Assembly (NCBI RefSeq): GCF_000359745.1 | Contig: NZ_AQHN01000062.1 | Coordinates: 106,108-170,107 of the forward strand | Source: Rhizobium freirei PRF 81 | Lineage (GTDB): Bacteria; Pseudomonadota; Alphaproteobacteria; Rhizobiales; Rhizobiaceae | DNA length: 64,000 bases | Direction: 5' to 3' | Shown: positions 42,457-50,900 of the stretch, piece after piece | Layout: every line of letters begins with the position of its first letter | How positions within the stretch are numbered: the stretch's first letter is position 1 | Notes under the pieces: model-generated | Seen by the model: the letters and a program-made list of their open reading frames with translations, nothing else | Databases searched by the model: none | Told to the model about the DNA's origin: nothing | Translations under genes and position numbers: made by a program

Positions 42457-43914
42457 ATGACACGCTCATCGATCGCCGCGCTTCTGCTCGCAGGCTCCAT
42501 CCTCTTCCCGCTGGCCGCCTTCGCAGGTCAAGCACCGGGAGCCGCATCGGACGCCGACATCCCGATCAGCCACAAGGACCGGGTCTATGCGGCCGAGCAG
42601 TTCTCCAACACTGTCTCTGTGACCGACCCCGTCGATAACAAGCTGCTGGGCGTCATCAAGCTCGGCGATCCCCAGCCCGGCAACCTCAGCCCCCTTTACA
42701 AGGGACAGGTTCTGGTTCACGGCATGGGCTTCTCGCCGGATCACAAGACCCTGGCGGTCGTCTCTATCGGTTCGAACTCGGTGACCTTCATCGACGCGGC
42801 CACCAACGCCGTCAAGCATACGACTTATGTCGGCCGCTCTCCGCACGAGGCCTTTTTCACCCCCGACGGCAAGGAAGTCTGGGTGACCGTTCGCGGCGAG
42901 GACTATATCTCGGTCATCGACGCGAACACCTTCGAGGAGAAGACCCAGATCAAGGTTCCGGCAGGCCCGGGCATGCAGATTTTCTCCCCGGACAACAAGT
43001 ACGGCTACATCTGCTCGTCGTTCAATCCGGAGACCGTGGTCGTCTCTATCGCCGATCACCAGATCGTCGGTCACATCAAGCAGGCCAGCCCCTTCTGCCC
43101 GAACATCGCCGCCTCGGCAGACGGCAAGCAGGTCTGGTTCACCCTGAAGGATATCGGCAAGACCCAGGTCTTCAACGCCCAGGCTCCCTTCAATCTCATC
43201 AAGACCATCGACACCGGTCCGATTACCAATCACGTCAATCTGGTCACCAACAAGAACGGCAGCTTCGCCTACGTGACCGTCGGAGGCCTGAATCAGGTCA
43301 AGGTTTTCCGCACCGACAACTTCGAGCAGGTCGCGACCATCCCCGTCGGCAATCTTCCCCACGGCATCTGGCCATCGGGTGACGGCACGAGGGTCTATGT
43401 CGGCCTCGAGAACGCCGATGCCTTCGCGGCGATCGACACGCTGACGAACCAGGTCATCGCCAACATTCCGATCGGCCAGGCTCCGCAGGCGGTTGCCTAC
43501 CTGCCGAACGCCGTCCCTGATGGCGATGGCATGCAGAACCTGGTTCCTCTCGGCGTCGCCGGAGAGGCCGCTCACCTGAAGCTTGCCGCCAAGGGCAAGT
43601 CGCAAGGTGAAGCGACGCCGACCAGCGTAACGCTCTTCAGCCAGGGCCTGACGCAGGTATTGCAGGCTTCGATCACGGGCCTCGAGCCCAAGAAGCCATA
43701 CGTTCTTGCCCTCTCCGACAAGCCGGATGGCTCCGGTCCGCTGGAAAGCCTCTCCAGCTTCATGACCAACCCGGCAGGCTCGGCGATCGTCAACGCGGTC
43801 GGCCCGATCCGGCAGATCGTGGAAGCGAAGCACAAGGACGAGCGCCGCTATCTGGTCGTTGCGACGGCCACCGACGGCAAGCCGGACAACATCGTGCAGG
43901 TGCAGCAGGACTAA
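42457..43914 (+). CDS. Exported YncE-like beta-propeller protein
   Basis: 485 residues from M-T-R-S-S-I at 42457 with AAAGGA upstream (a GTG at 42442 is the alternative). A signal peptide ends A-A-F-A-G. About six YVTN-type repeats follow, such as V-Y-A-A-E-Q-F-S-N-T-V-S-V-T-D, V-W-V-T-V-R-G-E-D-Y-I-S-V-I-D and V-Y-V-G-L-E-N-A-D-A-F-A-A-I-D. The last about 120 residues form a separate domain ending in Q-V-Q-Q-D. Periplasmic; perhaps a sensor or metal-linked scaffold in the copper cassette. Codon use is strongly GC-biased with few rare codons, suggesting high expression. Confidence 0.85.
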   Translation: MTRSSIAALLLAGSILFPLAAFAGQAPGAASDADIPISHKDRVYAAEQFSNTVSVTDPVDNKLLGVIKLGDPQPGNLSPLYKGQVLVHGMGFSPDHKTLAVVSIGSNSVTFIDAATNAVKHTTYVGRSPHEAFFTPDGKEVWVTVRGEDYISVIDANTFEEKTQIKVPAGPGMQIFSPDNKYGYICSSFNPETVVVSIADHQIVGHIKQASPFCPNIAASADGKQVWFTLKDIGKTQVFNAQAPFNLIKTIDTGPITNHVNLVTNKNGSFAYVTVGGLNQVKVFRTDNFEQVATIPVGNLPHGIWPSGDGTRVYVGLENADAFAAIDTLTNQVIANIPIGQAPQAVAYLPNAVPDGDGMQNLVPLGVAGEAAHLKLAAKGKSQGEATPTSVTLFSQGLTQVLQASITGLEPKKPYVLALSDKPDGSGPLESLSSFMTNPAGSAIVNAVGPIRQIVEAKHKDERRYLVVATATDGKPDNIVQVQQD

Positions 43915-43923
43915 TTCGAACGA

Positions 43924-43945
43924 GGGGCCGTTTACGGACGGCCCC
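43924..43945 (+). promoter_or_regulatory. Hairpin between the propeller and sigma-factor genes
   Basis: GGGGCCGT and ACGGCCCC form an 8-bp stem with a 6-nt loop in the 51-nt gap. There is no T run, so it may be an attenuating or mRNA-stabilising structure that lowers sigma-factor expression. Confidence 0.45.
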
Positions 43946-43965
43946 CACTTCGAAAGGATGCGGAT

Positions 43966-44493
43966 ATGGAAAACATGCTCGCGCAACTGGAACCGATGAT
44001 ACCCGCCCTACGGCGATATGCCCGCGGTTTGCTCCGCGACGTCGAGGCGGCGGACGACCTGGTTCAAGATTGCCTCGAGCGCGTCGTCTCGAATTGGAGC
44101 GGGCGCAAGAACGAAGACCCGCGCACCTGGGTATTCACCATCTTGCACAATCTGGCGATCAACCGTTTTCGCCAGCAGACCAGGCGCGGTCATGCGGTTC
44201 CACTAGAAGACCTGCCGGAACAGAGCTTCTCCGTGGCGGCCAGCCAGGAGGACACGATCTTCGGCAAGGAAGTCCTCACCGCATTGGACAGGCTGCCTCC
44301 GGACCATCGCGGTATCATCCTGTTGATCTCGGTCGAGGACCTGTCGTACGCAGAGGCTGCCAAGGTACTTGGCGTACCCTTAGGCACCGTGATGTCGCGA
44401 CTGTCCCGGGCCCGTGAACAGCTTAAAGCCATGCTCGAAAGATCCACGATACAGCCGGAAGCGGACAAGCCATTTCTCAGGAGGGTAAAATAA
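43966..44493 (+). CDS. ECF-type RNA polymerase sigma factor
   Basis: 175 residues: region 2 with L-R-R-Y-A-R-G-L-L-R-D-V-E-A-A-D-D-L-V-Q-D and R-T-W-V-F-T-I-L-H-N-L, and region 4 with L-P-P-D-H-R-G-I-I-L-L, E-D-L-S-Y-A-E-A-A-K-V-L-G-V-P-L-G-T-V-M-S-R-L. It would direct RNA polymerase to a stress regulon. The stop overlaps the anti-sigma ATG (TAATG). Confidence 0.92.
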   Translation: MENMLAQLEPMIPALRRYARGLLRDVEAADDLVQDCLERVVSNWSGRKNEDPRTWVFTILHNLAINRFRQQTRRGHAVPLEDLPEQSFSVAASQEDTIFGKEVLTALDRLPPDHRGIILLISVEDLSYAEAAKVLGVPLGTVMSRLSRAREQLKAMLERSTIQPEADKPFLRRVK

Positions 44494-45269
44494 TGCGCCC
44501 CATCACCGAAGACGACCTTCAGGGTTACGTCGACAAGGTCCTCGACTCCGAGCGCAGGATCGAGGTTGATCTCTACCTGGCCGAGAACCCACAAGCCTCT
44601 GCCCGCGTCGCCGCCTTCAAAAAGCAGGCCGACGCGTTGCGGGCGGCGCTTGCGCCGGTGGCCGCGGAACCGATACCTGTCCGCCTCAATCTCGAGCACA
44701 TCGTGGCGACACGCCGCACCGAGCGGACGTCCGCATGGAGGCTCGCGGCAGCCGCCATCGTGCTCGTCGTGGCAGGAGGCACCGGAGGGTGGGCCATGCG
44801 GGGCATCGCCACACCACCGTCGGAGGGCGTTGTCGCGCTTTCGCAGGAGGCTTCCGCAAGTTTCTCGACATTCGCTATGGGTTCGGATCGCCCCGTGGAG
44901 GTCAGCGCCGATAGCCCGGCCCAGCTCGCAAGCTTCGCCTCATCCACGCTAGGCCGCGCCGTTGTGCTTCCAGACCTCACAAAGTCCGGATATCGGCTGA
45001 TGGGGGGACGCGCTGTCGCCACGATGCATGGTCCAGGCTTCATGCTGATGTACGAGAACGCCAAGGGGAGCAAGCTTGTAATACTGTCCAGGAAAATGGT
45101 CGTCGACCAGAACAAGGCGATGGTGGAGCATGTCGAAGGTCGCTTGAATGGGTGGTCCTGGGCAAACGACGGCATGGGGTTCAGCCTTGTCGGATCGACG
45201 GACCCTGAGGAGCTTCATCCACTGGCCGACGATGTGAGGTCACAGGTTTTAGTTAAGAGCACCCTTTGA
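44493..45269 (+). CDS. Membrane-anchored anti-sigma factor
   Basis: 258 residues. The cytoplasmic N-terminal part (residues 1-70; D-D-L-Q-G-Y-V-D-K-V-L-D and Y-L-A-E-N-P-Q-A) is an anti-sigma domain without the usual zinc His-Cys-Cys motif. One membrane helix follows at about 82-102 (L-A-A-A-A-I-V-L-V-V-A-G-G), then a periplasmic domain of about 155 residues. This topology suggests that a periplasmic signal, perhaps copper-linked given the neighbours, releases the sigma factor. Confidence 0.87.
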   Translation: MRPITEDDLQGYVDKVLDSERRIEVDLYLAENPQASARVAAFKKQADALRAALAPVAAEPIPVRLNLEHIVATRRTERTSAWRLAAAAIVLVVAGGTGGWAMRGIATPPSEGVVALSQEASASFSTFAMGSDRPVEVSADSPAQLASFASSTLGRAVVLPDLTKSGYRLMGGRAVATMHGPGFMLMYENAKGSKLVILSRKMVVDQNKAMVEHVEGRLNGWSWANDGMGFSLVGSTDPEELHPLADDVRSQVLVKSTL

Positions 45270-45536
45270 GGGGACACCATGTTCAATTACTGCCGCCCCC
45301 TATCCTCGCAAACGGCATGCATCACATCGCTAGCCGATTGTAGCGGCGGCCGCCCTCATCATTAGTCTGCCGAAACGGTTCGAAAGACAGTGGTTTCGCC
45401 AACAAGAGTCGTGGAGTAATGCTCTTGAAAGGATCAGAACCGGCGCCCCATGATCTCAAGGTAGCAAATCCACTGCGGAAACGGAGATAGGTCAACGAGA
45501 GAATGGCGCATCAACACAGCGTAAAGGTGTATTTTC

Positions 45537-46103
45537 CTACCGGACGGCCAATGCGGCGACACGATCGGCCGCGGCAGAAAAGCCTTGCAGGGACACCTGA
45601 AAGCCAAGTGCGTTGCCACCATCAGCAATAACTTTGAGATTCAAACGCGAGCCAGTTCGCAATTTGCCAAGCGTCGAGGCGTCAACCGGAAGCAAGGCAA
45701 TGCAGCCGTTGGGCAAACAAGTGCGAAAGCGCACCGGCTTCAGCGGCGGCTGATCATCGATATTCGGCGTCACGCCAGAGTCGAGGACAATTCCAAACGG
45801 CAGCAGTAGCGTTGCGAGCGCGCCGCCGTCAGGACGTATCTGCATTTCGACGGCAAGCAGTCTCTGACCATTTTGCTGGGTTTGATCTTGCGAAATCGCA
45901 CATGCCGGCGCCTTATCGCGTTGACTGCACGCAACGTGCCAGTCCTGGTAGGTCTCCTGCAGGCTTGATGCGCCGTTTGGTAGAGCCGATTGGGCAAAGG
46001 CCGCAGGAGCGAGCGTCGGCGCAAAGCCCGCGCAGACAAAGGCGAGCACTGCATAAGATATGAGGACCGCTGTCCGAGATGAAATGAATGCCGAATTTGA
46101 CAA
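45537..46103 (-). CDS. Invasion-associated locus B (IalB) family exported protein
   Basis: 188 residues with a long signal peptide (ending A-A-F-A-Q near residue 38) and one IalB domain: Y-Q-D-W-H-V-A-C, A-C-A-I-S-Q-D-Q, R-T-C-L-P-N-G-C-I-A-L-L-P-V. Four Cys probably form two disulfides. IalB proteins are periplasmic or surface proteins linked to host interaction. It is last in the adhesin operon, 104 nt after the DUF4189 gene. Confidence 0.87.
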   Translation of the reverse strand: MSNSAFISSRTAVLISYAVLAFVCAGFAPTLAPAAFAQSALPNGASSLQETYQDWHVACSQRDKAPACAISQDQTQQNGQRLLAVEMQIRPDGGALATLLLPFGIVLDSGVTPNIDDQPPLKPVRFRTCLPNGCIALLPVDASTLGKLRTGSRLNLKVIADGGNALGFQVSLQGFSAAADRVAALAVR

Positions 46104-46207
46104 GGGATGAGATCTTTCAACTTGAAATGCGACCTTTCGCTCTCGGCTCCGCAGGAAGCGAGGACGGCGAACTAGTGGTCAGGGATGACTGTCATGGCTG
46201 GGCTGGG

Positions 46208-46681
46208 TCAAGTACATACCCACTCTCTGACGGCGCAGCGGGAGCCCGAACGTTCGCAAGCGGTAACTGCGAGATCTTCAGCCTCTTGGCGCGTCGGGGC
46301 GGAGTTCGCACTCCACGGCGTGGAGCCATCGCGTTTTTCTTTGCCAATGGCGAGTGCACCACAGTGATGATACGGAAAGCCGGTATTGTCGTCGTCATTC
46401 CAGTGGCGGTGATTGCGGAATACGCTCGCCACGACGCAGTTGCTGCCGCTGTTCCGTTCGCAATGCTTGATTGCGATGTCCATGGCCTCCTGCCGTTTGT
46501 CGGCTCCCCAGAAGAAACCATATTTCTCATCAGGTGTGGAGTAGGCGATGGCCGCCCAGATGCCGCGCTCCTCCGGCGGAGGGGCCGGAGCCTGATCTGT
46601 CGTAAAAAGATCAGCGGCCCCCGGATGGCTGCTAGAGACAAGCAGCATGCCCAATGCCACCATGGCAGATGTCAATTTCAT
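46208..46681 (-). CDS. Exported DUF4189 protein of the adhesin operon
   Basis: 157 residues. A signal peptide (M-K-L-T-S-A-M-V-A-L-G-M-L-L-V-S) is followed by a Pro-rich linker (A-P-A-P-P-P-E-E) and a DUF4189 domain: W-A-A-I-A-Y-S-T-P-D-E-K-Y-G-F-F-W-G, C-G-A-L-A-I-G, A-E-D-L-A-V-T-A-C and C-A-V-R-E-W-V-C-T. It overlaps the upstream gene by 4 nt (ATGA). A paralogue lies at 32896. Confidence 0.85.
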   Translation of the reverse strand: MKLTSAMVALGMLLVSSSHPGAADLFTTDQAPAPPPEERGIWAAIAYSTPDEKYGFFWGADKRQEAMDIAIKHCERNSGSNCVVASVFRNHRHWNDDDNTGFPYHHCGALAIGKEKRDGSTPWSANSAPTRQEAEDLAVTACERSGSRCAVREWVCT

Positions 46682-47391
46682 TTCGAGCCCCCGTGTTTTC
46701 CAGCTGCCGAAGCCACCGAAATGACGACGCAGCCGTTTCCGGCCGGCAGAAGCATGGCATTGCCGCCGTCATTGCCAAGTTCATAGACGCCGATCTGTCC
46801 GAGATTGTTGACGAGTTTGCTTCCGTTGGGAAACTTGACGGAAACTTCCGGGCAAGATGCCGTGAACGGCGCCACGCGAACCATTGCGCCTTCGCAGCCC
46901 GATGGAACCGGCGCCGCCAGTACAATGCCCGCGGCCGGACCGCTGTAGCCCTGCGTGGCATAGTTCATGCCGACAAGCGCCTCCACAGCATGCTTATCGG
47001 CTGCCTCGTTGTTCCAGATCGATTGGACATTGTACTGCGTGCCGCTCGTCAGCAACTGCCCGAGAACCGGGAAGACGGTCGAACAGGATTGCAGCCCGGC
47101 CTGTTTGGCGTGCTGCAAAAACGGCGTGTCTGGCAGCGCAGGATTGGCATCGTTCGCCGCTGCAACCGCCGGCTTCGGCAGCAGGTTCCCGATCAAGTCG
47201 TATCGTGCCACGGCGTAACCGGCAGCACCGGCGATCACAATTGCAAGCAGCGAGAGAAGGGACGTCTTCCGCCATCTCCGCCGCAGCATCGTCTGCTCGT
47301 CGACCAAGTTCTGAATTGCGGCGTCGTTTCTGTTCCGGGACATGATACGCTCGTGGATTGATTGCTGGGTCATTGAGAATCCGTCCGTCAC
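46678..47391 (-). CDS. Single-pass membrane protein of the adhesin operon
   Basis: 237 residues: a basic cytoplasmic start (M-L-R-R-R-W-R-K), one membrane helix near residues 44-66 (S-L-L-A-I-V-I-A-G-A-A-G-Y-A-V-A), then a periplasmic domain with Cys pairs (L-Q-S-C, S-G-C, A-S-C-P-E-V, N-G-C-V-V-I). No named family recognised. Tight 4-nt overlaps with the genes on both sides suggest that it works with the adhesin and IalB proteins, for example as a periplasmic assembly factor. Confidence 0.7.
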   Translation of the reverse strand: MTDGFSMTQQSIHERIMSRNRNDAAIQNLVDEQTMLRRRWRKTSLLSLLAIVIAGAAGYAVARYDLIGNLLPKPAVAAANDANPALPDTPFLQHAKQAGLQSCSTVFPVLGQLLTSGTQYNVQSIWNNEAADKHAVEALVGMNYATQGYSGPAAGIVLAAPVPSGCEGAMVRVAPFTASCPEVSVKFPNGSKLVNNLGQIGVYELGNDGGNAMLLPAGNGCVVISVASAAGKHGGSK

Positions 47392-47963
47392 TTTATCGCC
47401 TTAACGGCAGTGGAAAGGCCTTTGAGATTTGCCGTCACGCTGATCGTCCTTCCATCCGTCGTTGGATAGGAGATCGCCGGCGCGGTGCTCTTCGAAATCT
47501 GCTCTTTCATCATCGGTCCGATCGGAAGCATGCCGACGCAAACGGTGTGGCTGCACCCATCGAGCTTGACTTGTATGGGCTCCTTGCGGCCCTCGAATTG
47601 GAGCGAGATGCGACCGTCGCTCCTTGCAACCGGGGCCGTCCGCAAGATCATGTAGGGCTCGCCTTTTTTGGTGGCGGCGAGCGACCAGCTGAACGCAATT
47701 TGTCCCACCCCATTCTCGATGATCTGGGTGACGTTGCAAACCCGCTCGCGGCTCTTCAGGTTTTCGTCGCAGATCAAGGTCCAATTTTCGAACGGGCGAA
47801 TGATCCTCTGATAATCGCCAGGCTTCAGCTCACGGGGAACCACGACGTCAGAAGGCTTTATGCGGTAGTTTTCGCGGGCAGCCTCCTGTCCGGCCGCAAG
47901 AGGACCGAACAGGAGCATGAAAGCCATGAAAGCCGGGACGCCGAAAAGCACTTCTTTCAACAT
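47388..47963 (-). CDS. Invasion-associated locus B (IalB) family protein, first copy
   Basis: 191 residues with a signal peptide ending F-G-P-L-A-A-G-Q and an IalB domain: R-P-F-E-N-W-T-L-I-C-D, E-R-V-C-N-V-T-Q-I, K-L-D-G-C-S-H-T-V-C-V-G-M-L-P-I-G-P. It follows the adhesin gene by 7 nt and overlaps the next gene by 4 nt. It is diverged from the IalB at 45537, so the two are not a recent duplicate. Confidence 0.85.
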   Translation of the reverse strand: MLKEVLFGVPAFMAFMLLFGPLAAGQEAARENYRIKPSDVVVPRELKPGDYQRIIRPFENWTLICDENLKSRERVCNVTQIIENGVGQIAFSWSLAATKKGEPYMILRTAPVARSDGRISLQFEGRKEPIQVKLDGCSHTVCVGMLPIGPMMKEQISKSTAPAISYPTTDGRTISVTANLKGLSTAVKAIK

Positions 47964-47970
47964 GGCGGGC

Positions 47971-50900
47971 TCAATTCAAAGTGACACTGAGGCCAGCGCC
48001 GACGCCCACTTGGCCGCCGGCCGCCGTGCCCGACAAGTTCCCGCGAATTCGCCCGTCTTCGCTGGTATAGCCGGCGCCGAAGGCCAAGGCGCCTTCGCCC
48101 CGCCACACGCCGCCGCCGACAGCCACGCTCAGCTTGCCGGGACGGTCGTCATAGCGAAGCGATGCCGCGGCAAGCCCTATCGCGGCCGCCTGCCTCGCCT
48201 CGGAACGGATGTCTCCGAGTTGCTGGTTCAGTTGCCCGAATTTCTGGTCCGTATAGGTATTGGCCGCAGTCAGCGTATTGGCGACGGCAGTGTCCGTGTA
48301 CGATTTGACCTGGGTAATGCTGTCGCCCAATTGGGCCACGTTCACCGCATCCGTGGGGGCAACGCCCCTGCCGACGTTGGAGATCACCACCGGCGCATTG
48401 ACGTCACCGCCCTGTAGGGTGATGCTGTTCTTCTTGCTGCCATCCGGATTGAGGTCATAGGTGACGGCGTTTTTGGTAATCGTCCCGACACCGGTCTGCA
48501 GATCCCCAATCGCCGAGTTGGTCGCATAAAGCTGCGAGCCGTTGATGGCATCGGTGCTGTCGGCGGCAATGCGGCCGGCAGCGACATTCGTGATGGTTCT
48601 TTCCGCTCCTGCTGCGCCCACACTCACCGTACCGACAGGCGTGGTGCCGGCAAAGGCATAGTTCTTGCCCTGAATGGTGGTTCCAGCCGTACCGACAGCA
48701 GCCTGCGTTACCGAACCAGAGCCTAACGCCACGTCATTGGCATTGTTGGCCCGTGCCCCTTGGCCGAGAGCAACCGCGCTCGGCCCTGCGGCCGCGGCTC
48801 CGTTGCCGGCGGCCAGGCTGTTCGCTCCACTGGCTACGCTCTGAGGCCCAATCGCAACACTGTCGGTGCCGCTTGCTGCGGAATCGGCGAGCGTCGAATT
48901 GGCATGGAAATATTTGATGCCGCCGCCATTGTTGATGTTGGTCAGCGTGTTGTTGACCGCGCCGAAGGCATCGTAGACCGTCGAATAGTTGTTGCCCTGG
49001 ATGTTGTAGGTGGGACCGGTGATCGAGCCATCGGGGTTCACCGTTGTATTGCCCCCGATCAAGCTGGTGATATTGGTGCCGAGGCCCCGAAGCTGATTGA
49101 CGTTTACGGCGTCAGTACCAGCCGAACCGGCTGCGACGTTGGTCAGTTTCCGTTCCGATCCAGTCGAGCCGATCGACACTTCGCCGACCGAGTTTTGCAG
49201 GCTCGTAAGGGCGAAGGCGGTATAGTTGGTCTGCGCGCCCACTGAGGTTATGGATTGCGCGCCGAGCGCAACGCTGTTGATATTATTGCTTTGCGCGCCG
49301 GCGCCGAGTGCGACCGATTGGACGCCCGCAGCAACCGAGTTTGTACCGAGCGCAACGCCGTCAGCCAGCATGACATGGGCGTTCTGGCCGATCGCCGTAC
49401 CGCCGGGAGCAATCTGATCGACGATCGCGCCATTGCCGATGCCGATGCCATTGTCACCGTTGACCACCGTCGTGGGGCCTACCGCCACCGACTCGGCGCC
49501 GACAGCGAGGGAATCACCGGCGGCCGAGTTCGCATGGAAGTACTTACCTGGCGTCGTGGCTACCGAGGCGATGGCTCCCTGGAGCTGCCGAACCGTGACG
49601 GCATCCTGCGCGTTTGTGCCATCAGCGACATTGATGATCTGTCGATAGGCGGTGCTCGAACCGACAGAGACCGCACCCAGCAGAGCTTTATCCGTCGTAT
49701 TGTATTGGATGAAACCCGTCGGGCCTGCGGCTATCTGGCCGAACGCCGGGGCTAGGGGGCGATCGGAGATCGATCCCGAGCCAAGAGCCACCCCACCGAC
49801 AATGGCTGCATTGCTATTTCTTCCAAGCGCGAGCGAATTGTCGGCGACGGAAGTGGCATTGTAACCGACGGCGGTGGAACCGATCCCTTGAGCTGAGGAA
49901 TCGCTGACGGCAAGGGTTCTGTCGTTGGTGCGCACATAGCGGATGCCCTTACCGTTTGCATCGGTATAGGTTGTCGATGTGTCGCCGGCAATGTTGTTGA
50001 TGGTATTGCCGAGATTGGTGATGTCGGCCGTGTTCTGCGTGACCTGCCCGCCGATCGTAGTAACCGTGGTGCCGATGGCATCGACCGCCCGATTGGTGGC
50101 AAAGAGCTGCGAGCCGTTGATCGCGTCCGTCGAGGACCCGCTGAGCCGTCCCGCAGCGAGGTTGGTGATGGTGCGCTCGGCACCAACCGTGCCGACGCTG
50201 ACCGTCGAGGTCGGAGTGGTGCCCTGGAAGGTGTAGGTCGCGCCGTTGATCACGACATTGGGCGTGCCGACCGCGACCGCGGTCACCGACCCAGAGCCAA
50301 GCGCCACGTCACCAGCATTGCCGGCGGCGGCGTTGGCGCCCAGCGCCAGTGCATTCGCGGCGCTGGCATTTGCTGCTTTGCCGATGGCCGAGGCATTGGC
50401 GCCGGAGGCGCTCGAGTTGGCGCCGGCCGCGATGGCGCCCGTCCCTGCAGCAGTCGAGACCGGTCCGATTGCGACCGAGTCCGTCCCCGTCGCCGAGGAG
50501 TCCGCCAGCGTCGAATTGGCATGGAAATACTTGATGCCGCCGCCGACGTTGATGTTGTTGAGCGTGGTGCCGATGGCATCGACCGCCTGATTGGTAGCGA
50601 AGAGCTGCGAGCCGTTGATCGCGTCCGTCGAGGACCCGTTGATGCGTCCGGCAGCGACGTTGGTGATGGTGCGCTCAGCACCGACAGCGCCGACGCTGAC
50701 CGTCGAAGTCGGCGTGGTGCCCTGGAAGGTGTAGGTCGTGCCGTTAATCACTGCATTGGGCGTGCCGACCGCGACCGCGGTCACCGAGCCAGAGCCAAGC
50801 GCCACGTCGCCAGAACTCGCTGAAGCCGCCGCACCATTACCGAGGGCGACATTGCCGACGAACCCGGCCGCACCTGCTGTGGAGCCGTTGCCCAGCGCCA

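Noticed and set aside
42466..43986. 506-codon minus-strand frame over the propeller gene
   Set aside because: A GC-driven shadow; the plus strand encodes a signal peptide and YVTN repeats.
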